From Ruminococcus flavefaciens (lineage in GTDB: Bacteria > Bacillota > Clostridia > Oscillospirales > Ruminococcaceae): a stretch of 64,000 nucleotides of DNA. The position numbers were made by a program, and so were the translations under genes. The notes beneath the pieces are model-generated. The model ran no database searches, had not been told where the DNA came from, and saw only the letters and a program-made list of their open reading frames with translations. The stretch covers positions 62,001 to 126,000 of the forward strand of contig JAMPGO010000002.1 in NCBI GenBank assembly GCA_023663905.1. Reading direction: 5' to 3'. Positions 59,094 through 64,000 of this stretch are shown in pieces; position 1 is the first letter of the stretch, and each line of letters starts with the position of its first letter.

Positions 59094-60412
59094 ATATCAT
59101 TGAAAAAATCAAGGCGAAGTTCCTGAAAAATAACTTCTCGCTTGCCATTCTCTCTGTTATAATCGCCGTGATTGCGTGGTTCTACATCTCGATGACCCAG
59201 TACCCGACCGTTCCGAAAACGATTGAACACATCCCCGTTTCGCTCGATATTTCGGGTACTTCCGCAGGGTTGAACGGTCTGAGCGTTATTTCGTGCGATG
59301 TCAAGGACGTTACTGTTGAGCTTCTCGGAAGCCGTACTCAGGTCGGAAATCTCAATAACGAAAACCTTGAAGCTTATTTTGATGCCGAGAACGTTTCGGC
59401 AACAGGCACAAAGAAGCTCTCTATTAAAATCCGCAACAAAAGCGGTATCAAATACGAGGTCAAGTCAGTGAGTCCGTCATCCGCAACGATTGTCTTTGAC
59501 AAGATGGATACAAGGGAATTTGATATATATCCGCAGATTCCCAATGTTTCGGTCGTTAACGGCAAGGAAATCAACATCGAGGAGCTTTCCTGCGAGCCGT
59601 CCGTTGTACGCATAACAGGACCGTCCGCACAGCTTGACAAGATTTCAAAATGCTATGCCGTTTCCAAGAAAAATATGAGCCTCGATTCCTCGTACGTACT
59701 CACAAATGACGAAATACAGCTGTATACGGAGGACAACGTGCTTATTGACCAGTCCGCACTTACGTTCAGCAACACGAACTTCAATATAACTATTCCCGTG
59801 CGCACTCAGAAAGAAGTAAAGCTTTCCGTTATTATCAATGCTCCCGACAATTTCGACAAGAGTAAAATAAAACTCAATCTTTCGGCGGATTCGATAATAC
59901 TCGCCTGCAACAACAGTCAGACGGTTATTCCCGATACTCTCGATATAGGCGTTATCTCGCTCAATGAGCTGAAACCCGGCTTCTCAAAGATGTTCACAAT
60001 AAATACAAGTCTCGAAAACAGCGAATACATCAACGTTTCGGAGCTTGAAACAGTCACAGTCACGCTTGATGACGAGGGACTTGCGCAGAAAGACCTTACT
60101 ATTGACCAGAACAGAATCTCAATCAGCAACATCCCCGACAGCAGTTACGAGTACAAGGTTCTCACGCAGAGAATGAATATCACTGTTGTGGGTTCGGAGG
60201 AATCCGTAAACGCTATCAATGCGGAGGATATTATTGCTGATATAAATCTGCTCAACACGAACGTCACGACCGAGCATTTCAACGCAAATGTCACCTTCTC
60301 CTGCCCGACATACGACGATGTATGGGTGATTACCAATTCAAAGGCTTCTGTTCAGCGCACAAAGACAGAACCTGCGACGACTTCCGATGAATCCGCAGAC
60401 CTTACGGATTAA
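59090..60412 (+). CDS. cdaR: YbbR-domain regulator CdaR
   Basis: 440 aa. An N-terminal membrane helix (about 17-35) precedes an extracytoplasmic region with four YbbR-like beta repeats, as in B. subtilis CdaR, which modulates CdaA. The repeats contain VTVELLGSRTQVGNLN, VRITGPSAQLDKISK, VSELETVTVTL and NITVVGSEESVNAI. ATGA overlap with cdaA. The usual third gene of the operon, glmM, is not here. Confidence 0.92.
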   Translation: MNIIEKIKAKFLKNNFSLAILSVIIAVIAWFYISMTQYPTVPKTIEHIPVSLDISGTSAGLNGLSVISCDVKDVTVELLGSRTQVGNLNNENLEAYFDAENVSATGTKKLSIKIRNKSGIKYEVKSVSPSSATIVFDKMDTREFDIYPQIPNVSVVNGKEINIEELSCEPSVVRITGPSAQLDKISKCYAVSKKNMSLDSSYVLTNDEIQLYTEDNVLIDQSALTFSNTNFNITIPVRTQKEVKLSVIINAPDNFDKSKIKLNLSADSIILACNNSQTVIPDTLDIGVISLNELKPGFSKMFTINTSLENSEYINVSELETVTVTLDDEGLAQKDLTIDQNRISISNIPDSSYEYKVLTQRMNITVVGSEESVNAINAEDIIADINLLNTNVTTEHFNANVTFSCPTYDDVWVITNSKASVQRTKTEPATTSDESADLTD

Positions 60413-60419
60413 GCCAAGC

Positions 60420-60450
60420 AAAACCGCTGTTTTATTCAGCGGTTTTTGTT
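60420..60450 (+). terminator. Terminator after cdaR
   Basis: AAAACCGCTG (60420-60429), TTTTATT loop, CAGCGGTTTT (60437-60446) and a further T run. Confidence 0.9.
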
Positions 60451-60532
60451 ATAATAACCAAAAGATTTCCTGAAAGTTTGTATATTTTTTCATAAATATT
60501 AATTTTGTGTTCATATTCTGGCAATATTTTTG

Positions 60533-60541
60533 TGATATAAT
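60533..60541 (+). promoter_or_regulatory. Extended -10 promoter of the 702-aa dockerin gene
   Basis: TATAAT (60536-60541) with TG one base upstream; no clear -35. The leader is about 60 bases, ending in AAGGAAGGAAG before the ATG. Confidence 0.6.
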
Positions 60542-60602
60542 ATAAAATACAAGAGGAATGTACAAAAATTTATAATTATATTTTAAGGAAGGAAGATTAC
60601 TT

Positions 60603-62711
60603 ATGAACAATATCACAAAACGTATGCAGGCTGCTGTTATGAGTGCTGTACTCGCTGCCGCTGCTGTTCCTGCATATATGATGTCCACAGCTTCGGCTGT
60701 ATTCTCACCCTCTGTTGTTGAGTCTACAGCAAAAACTGCCTCAACCGTTCTTAAAGCAGGCGTAGACCTCCCGAAGACAAGTATTCCCAAAGAGTACACC
60801 ACTGCAAATCCGCTTAAAAATATCATTGTAAATATCAACAGTGAGATTGACGGCGAGGTTTCCTTCTCCTATGGTGTGGGAATCACAGGCGAAAAGGGCT
60901 GGATGGAATTTACCGAGGACGGCAAATGGACAACAGGCGAGGGAAGCGGTTATGCTATCAAGCTCAAAAAGGGCGAAAATAAAGTCGCTATCGATGTTTC
61001 CGACATCAATCTCCAGTACGGCGAATACGGCAACTTCGAGTTCAGATGCTATTACTGCGCTCACTGGGACAACAGCAAGGGCGATATGGTAGACAATACA
61101 GTTACATTCACAGGCTTCTCATATAACGACGACGCTTCCGTTACCGACCCGGGCAATACTGATACACCCGATGACAAGCCCAATCCCGACGACAAGAAGG
61201 AGAGTATCGTTCCCGACAACAACAAGCACACTAACGGTACTAACAGCGAAAGCGGTAAGAACTGGAGCTTTGTTGACAACGGCGACGGCACTGCTACTAT
61301 CTCCTCAACTGTTGCAAAGCAGATTGACGGCGAGGCTCTCGGCGACATCGTTCTCACAAAGGGCTATGACGAGGATTACTATGCCGCTAATCCGAGCGAC
61401 GACCCCGACAGACCGATTAACAGCCACAAGTTCAAGTTCTCTGATTTCGGTCTCACTGATATGGTCGGTGTTACTATTGAGTCACTTACCTGCACAATCG
61501 AGAGCGACATAGAGCTTGACCAGATTGTATACGGCGGTGGTATCAATGTTAAGAAGGGAAGCCCTGCCGATACTGAATACGCTAAGCAGGTTGCAGGTAT
61601 CGAGGGCAAGGAAACTTCAGCTTACTGGTACAACGATATGGGTGCTGAGGGCGAAGGCTCTGTAGATTATTACGAAGGCGAGGGTGTTAAGTTTGAAATC
61701 ACTCCCGGAAACGGCGGAACACTCGTAGGCGCAGGTACTTATGCCGAAGTTTACTGGGAAGTTCCCGCAGAAGTTCAGCCCTATGTTTCAGAATCATCAA
61801 CAGATACACTCTCCTTCCAGTACTGGTACGGCGATACAACTGCCGACGGTGAATATGCAGAAGTTGAGAGCGTAAGACTGACAAACGCTGTACTCACATA
61901 CACAAAGACTGTTACTGTTCCTTATACTGATTCAGTAGCAACTGCTGTTAAAAAGACTATCACTCACACAGGTTCTGATTCTGCAAAGAATCTCGAAATC
62001 GAATATGCTGACCTCGGAGTTGACGAGACCAAGGACGTTTATGCTATCAAGTTTGAAATCTCCGCAAACGCTCCTATCGGCAAGCTTATCTACAATGTCG
62101 GCACAGGTGTTGAGAAGACTGTAAATGAGGATTACTGGTTCCAGGAAGCAGGCAACTACGCTATCCTCGACGCTGACAAGACTGCCGATATTATGTGGAT
62201 TGCTCCTGTTGCCCTTGCAGGCGATGAAACTCGCCCGAACGGAATCAACACAAAGGACGGCAAGCTTCTTATCGGTTACTACTACGGCGAGGCTGATTCA
62301 ATCTCCATTGACAACATCGAGATTTACTATGCTGACGAGCCGACAACAACTACTACAACCACCACAACTGCTACAACAACAACTACAACTACCACAACGG
62401 CTACTACAACCACTACAGCCACTACTACTTCCACAACAACAACAGAAGCTACAACAACTACCACAGAAAAGGTTCTCACCGTTACCCTTTGGGGCGATGC
62501 AAATGAGGACGGTGTTGTTGATATTGCCGACGCTGCCGCAATCATCCAGTCCCTCGGAAACAAGGACAAATATGCTCTCTCCGCACAGGGCGCACTTAAT
62601 GCCGACGTTTACAACAACGGCGACGGTGTTACAGGTATGGACGCTATCACTCTCCAGAGAGTTGCCGCAGGTCTGGTTAATCTCTCCGACCTTCCTATCA
62701 GCGAAAACTAA
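60603..62711 (+). CDS. Secreted dockerin protein with three related beta-rich modules, no catalytic domain
   Basis: 702 aa. Signal peptide to Ala 32. Three modules (about 55-180, 225-440, 445-580) share a theme: a GxIxYGxG strand, a lone Trp/Tyr motif, a YAxVxW-type strand and a final F/IxxYYxG-type strand. Compare DQIVYGGGINV, EVYWEVP, SFQYWYGD with GKLIYNVGTGV, DIMWIAP, IGYYYGE. A Pro/Asp linker (about 185-210) and Thr tract (580-625) lead to a C-terminal dockerin (629-702). I see no glycoside hydrolase. A carbohydrate-binding or structural cellulosome component is inferred; the modules may be known or new ruminococcal CBMs. Confidence 0.9.
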   Translation: MNNITKRMQAAVMSAVLAAAAVPAYMMSTASAVFSPSVVESTAKTASTVLKAGVDLPKTSIPKEYTTANPLKNIIVNINSEIDGEVSFSYGVGITGEKGWMEFTEDGKWTTGEGSGYAIKLKKGENKVAIDVSDINLQYGEYGNFEFRCYYCAHWDNSKGDMVDNTVTFTGFSYNDDASVTDPGNTDTPDDKPNPDDKKESIVPDNNKHTNGTNSESGKNWSFVDNGDGTATISSTVAKQIDGEALGDIVLTKGYDEDYYAANPSDDPDRPINSHKFKFSDFGLTDMVGVTIESLTCTIESDIELDQIVYGGGINVKKGSPADTEYAKQVAGIEGKETSAYWYNDMGAEGEGSVDYYEGEGVKFEITPGNGGTLVGAGTYAEVYWEVPAEVQPYVSESSTDTLSFQYWYGDTTADGEYAEVESVRLTNAVLTYTKTVTVPYTDSVATAVKKTITHTGSDSAKNLEIEYADLGVDETKDVYAIKFEISANAPIGKLIYNVGTGVEKTVNEDYWFQEAGNYAILDADKTADIMWIAPVALAGDETRPNGINTKDGKLLIGYYYGEADSISIDNIEIYYADEPTTTTTTTTTATTTTTTTTTATTTTTATTTSTTTTEATTTTTEKVLTVTLWGDANEDGVVDIADAAAIIQSLGNKDKYALSAQGALNADVYNNGDGVTGMDAITLQRVAAGLVNLSDLPISEN
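62338..62470 (+). repeat. ACA/ACC-rich low-complexity Thr linker
   Basis: Codes for about 43 residues, almost all Thr, with scattered Ala and Ser, between the last module and the dockerin. A similar tract lies at 63257-63502 in the next gene and at 19572-19750 in mrdA. Confidence 0.9.
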
Positions 62712-62720
62712 ATATTATTT

Positions 62721-62750
62721 AAAGACTGTCAATATTGACAGTCTTTTTTT
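62721..62750 (+). terminator. Terminator of the 702-aa dockerin gene
   Basis: Perfect palindrome AAAGACTGTCAATATTGACAGTCTTT ending in T7. Confidence 0.92.
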
Positions 62751-62801
62751 GTCGTTTTTTCTGAAAATATCGGTTATTACTCTCCAATTAACATAATATC
62801 C

Positions 62802-62830
62802 TTGATTTTTCAGGAAAAAAGTTGTATAAT
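62802..62830 (+). promoter_or_regulatory. Promoter of the N-terminal dockerin gene
   Basis: TTGATT (62802-62807), a 17-base spacer, TATAAT (62825-62830). AAGGAG at 62867-62872 precedes the ATG. Confidence 0.8.
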
Positions 62831-62876
62831 ATATTTTATTGGCATTTGCCATAAAAAAAATATATAAGGAGAATTT

Positions 62877-64000
62877 ATGAAAACAAAGGAATTTTTAGCT
62901 TCAGTAATGTCGGCTGCACTGGGCATTACTACCGTTCTTTCGATTGGCTTATCAGAACCCGGCATTTCTGCCGTTCCGTTCGTTGCCTATGCAGATGACG
63001 AGGAGTACACTCTCGGCGATGTAAACGGCGACAATGCAATTGACGCAGGCGACGCTTCAATCGTTCTTGCCGAGTATTCCGTCCTTTCAATCGGCGGAGA
63101 CGGCACATTTAAGAAGAATCAGAGAAAATCCGCCGATGTTGACAAAAACAATATAATCAACTCGGCTGATGCAACGCTGATACTTGCTTACTACTCATAC
63201 ACCTCAACAGGCGGAAAGCTTGATATGCAGTCTTATCTTGACGAGCGCAATAATCAGCAGTCCGTAACCACAACTACCACACCCAAAACCACTTCGACAT
63301 CATCAAAAACCACCACTACTGCGGTAAAAACTACCACCACTGCCAAATCAACCACAACTACCAAAAAGACCACTTCAACCACAACAACCAAATCTACCGC
63401 TACCACCACAAAAACTACTGCCACTACTACTTCCACATCCACTTCCGCAACCACTGCAAGCACCACTGTCTCATCAACTACCACGACGACAGTAACAACA
63501 GACCCGTACAAAGTCTCGGCTATACGGCTTACCAGAACTGAAATGCAGATTAAGGCAGGCTGTGGCGAACTCTCCGCCTATGTCACTATGCTTCCCGAGA
63601 CGGCTTCAAATAAGGGCGAACGCTGGTCAAGCTCCGACGAATCAATTGCAGTCGTTGACAGCGAGGGCTGGGTAATAGCGAGAAAAGCAGGAAAATGCCT
63701 GATTACCGTACACAGCATTGACAACCCCGATGTATCGGCTACCGTAAGAGTAACAGTGTACGACGATGAAAATCCTCCTGAATCAACAACGACTTCAACA
63801 ACAGCAACTACGGCTTCAACAACAACCACAACCGAAACTACTGTTACATCAAATATAAAGGTTGAGGAAATACGGCTTTCCAAGTACGAGATGACCATTC
63901 CCGTCGGCAAAGAGGATATTTCAATGGTTACGATGCTTCCGTACGACGCTATAAACAAGGACGAAATCTGGATAAGCTCCGACGAGAAAATTGCAACGGT
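62877..64000 (+). CDS. Secreted protein with N-terminal dockerin and BIG2 domains (partial)
   Basis: At least 374 codons, open to the right edge. Signal peptide (MKTKEFLASVMSAALG, cleavage near Ala 39-Asp 40). A dockerin-like pair directly follows: GDVNGDNAIDAGDASIVLAEY (calcium loop 1) and DVDKNNIINSADATLILAYY (loop 2), about residues 48-108. A Thr-rich linker (about 127-208) leads to BIG2 Ig-like domains: VSAIRLTRTEMQI to SATVRVTVYD, then a second Thr linker and a second BIG2 start (EEIRLSKYEM). The dockerin at the N-terminus, and its type, differ from the C-terminal dockerins nearby. Function is unknown. Confidence 0.85.
   Translation, partial: MKTKEFLASVMSAALGITTVLSIGLSEPGISAVPFVAYADDEEYTLGDVNGDNAIDAGDASIVLAEYSVLSIGGDGTFKKNQRKSADVDKNNIINSADATLILAYYSYTSTGGKLDMQSYLDERNNQQSVTTTTTPKTTSTSSKTTTTAVKTTTTAKSTTTTKKTTSTTTTKSTATTTKTTATTTSTSTSATTASTTVSSTTTTTVTTDPYKVSAIRLTRTEMQIKAGCGELSAYVTMLPETASNKGERWSSSDESIAVVDSEGWVIARKAGKCLITVHSIDNPDVSATVRVTVYDDENPPESTTTSTTATTASTTTTTETTVTSNIKVEEIRLSKYEMTIPVGKEDISMVTMLPYDAINKDEIWISSDEKIAT

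Noticed and set aside
61061..61357. Open reading frames on the strand opposite Thr/Ser-rich coding regions, including 62327-62569, 63254-63511 and 19501-19746
   Set aside because: They are Val-rich mirror images of ACN-rich Thr linkers, have no ribosome sites, and overlap well-supported genes.
62338..62470. Short tandem ACA/ACC tract as a possible CRISPR or microsatellite array
   Set aside because: It is in frame inside a gene and encodes a Thr linker; there are no spacers or regular repeat units.

Overview
The window looks like chromosomal DNA of a cellulolytic, Ruminococcus-type member of the Firmicutes (Oscillospiraceae). Evidence seen: dockerin-bearing secreted proteins, two family 9 cellulases, Thr-rich linkers, low-to-moderate GC, strong AGGAGG ribosome sites, the clostridial IspH-S1 fusion, and a gmk-priA-def-fmt-rsmB-rlmN-prpC-prkC-rsgA-thiN-spoVM gene order. 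I cannot assign a species from sequence alone. I see no mobile elements, CRISPR arrays, rRNA or tRNA genes. No gene-free stretch exceeds 300 bases; the longest are 62-290, 9550-9811 and 40356-40639.

Layout. 1-3196: start of a leftward lipoprotein, then a probably Fur-controlled ferrous iron locus (feoA, feoB, a 56-aa FeoB-associated Cys-rich peptide, and a membrane-anchored CCGG/HMA protein). 3239-5112: a glutamine synthetase-like gene lacking several catalytic and metal-binding residues, translationally coupled to an ANTAR RNA-binding protein with a degenerate receiver. 5115-9549: DUF11 protein, YfhO-like membrane protein, NUDIX hydrolase, spoVG. 9722-14973: murC-lexA-zapA-U32 peptidase-dut-small membrane protein. 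15023-19778: mreBCD and a class B PBP2 (cell elongation). 19762-22873: TtcA-like enzyme, SpoIIQ-like M23 protein, orphan membrane protein, all leftward. 22922-23477: VanZ-like protein.

23480-37202 (leftward): a long housekeeping operon yicC-remA-gmk-rpoZ-priA-def-fmt-yugP-rsmB-rlmN-prpC-prkC-rsgA-thiN, ending in a 27-codon spoVM at 23480-23563. The PASTA kinase has an unusual C-terminal tail of Trp/Tyr/Gly-rich repeats. 37244-43050: two dockerin-bearing GH9 cellulases with complementary architectures, each with its own promoter and terminator. 43068-44398: two unknown membrane proteins. 44417-56624 (leftward): tepA-ftsK-DUF1963-ygiQ-MBL-DUF3006-baiN-cmpB-cmk-plsC-ispH/rpsA.

56745-64000 (rightward): DUF3343 and class V aminotransferase pair, cdaA-cdaR (c-di-AMP synthesis and its regulator), a non-catalytic dockerin protein with three related beta-rich modules, and the start of a secreted protein with an N-terminal dockerin and BIG2 domains.

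Most noteworthy: the pseudo-glutamine synthetase/pseudo-receiver ANTAR pair, which resembles in logic the AmiC/AmiR and NasS/NasT sensor-antiterminator systems but appears to use a dead glutamine synthetase as sensor. This is an inference. Next are the aromatic repeat tail on the PASTA kinase and the catalytic-domain-free dockerin protein.
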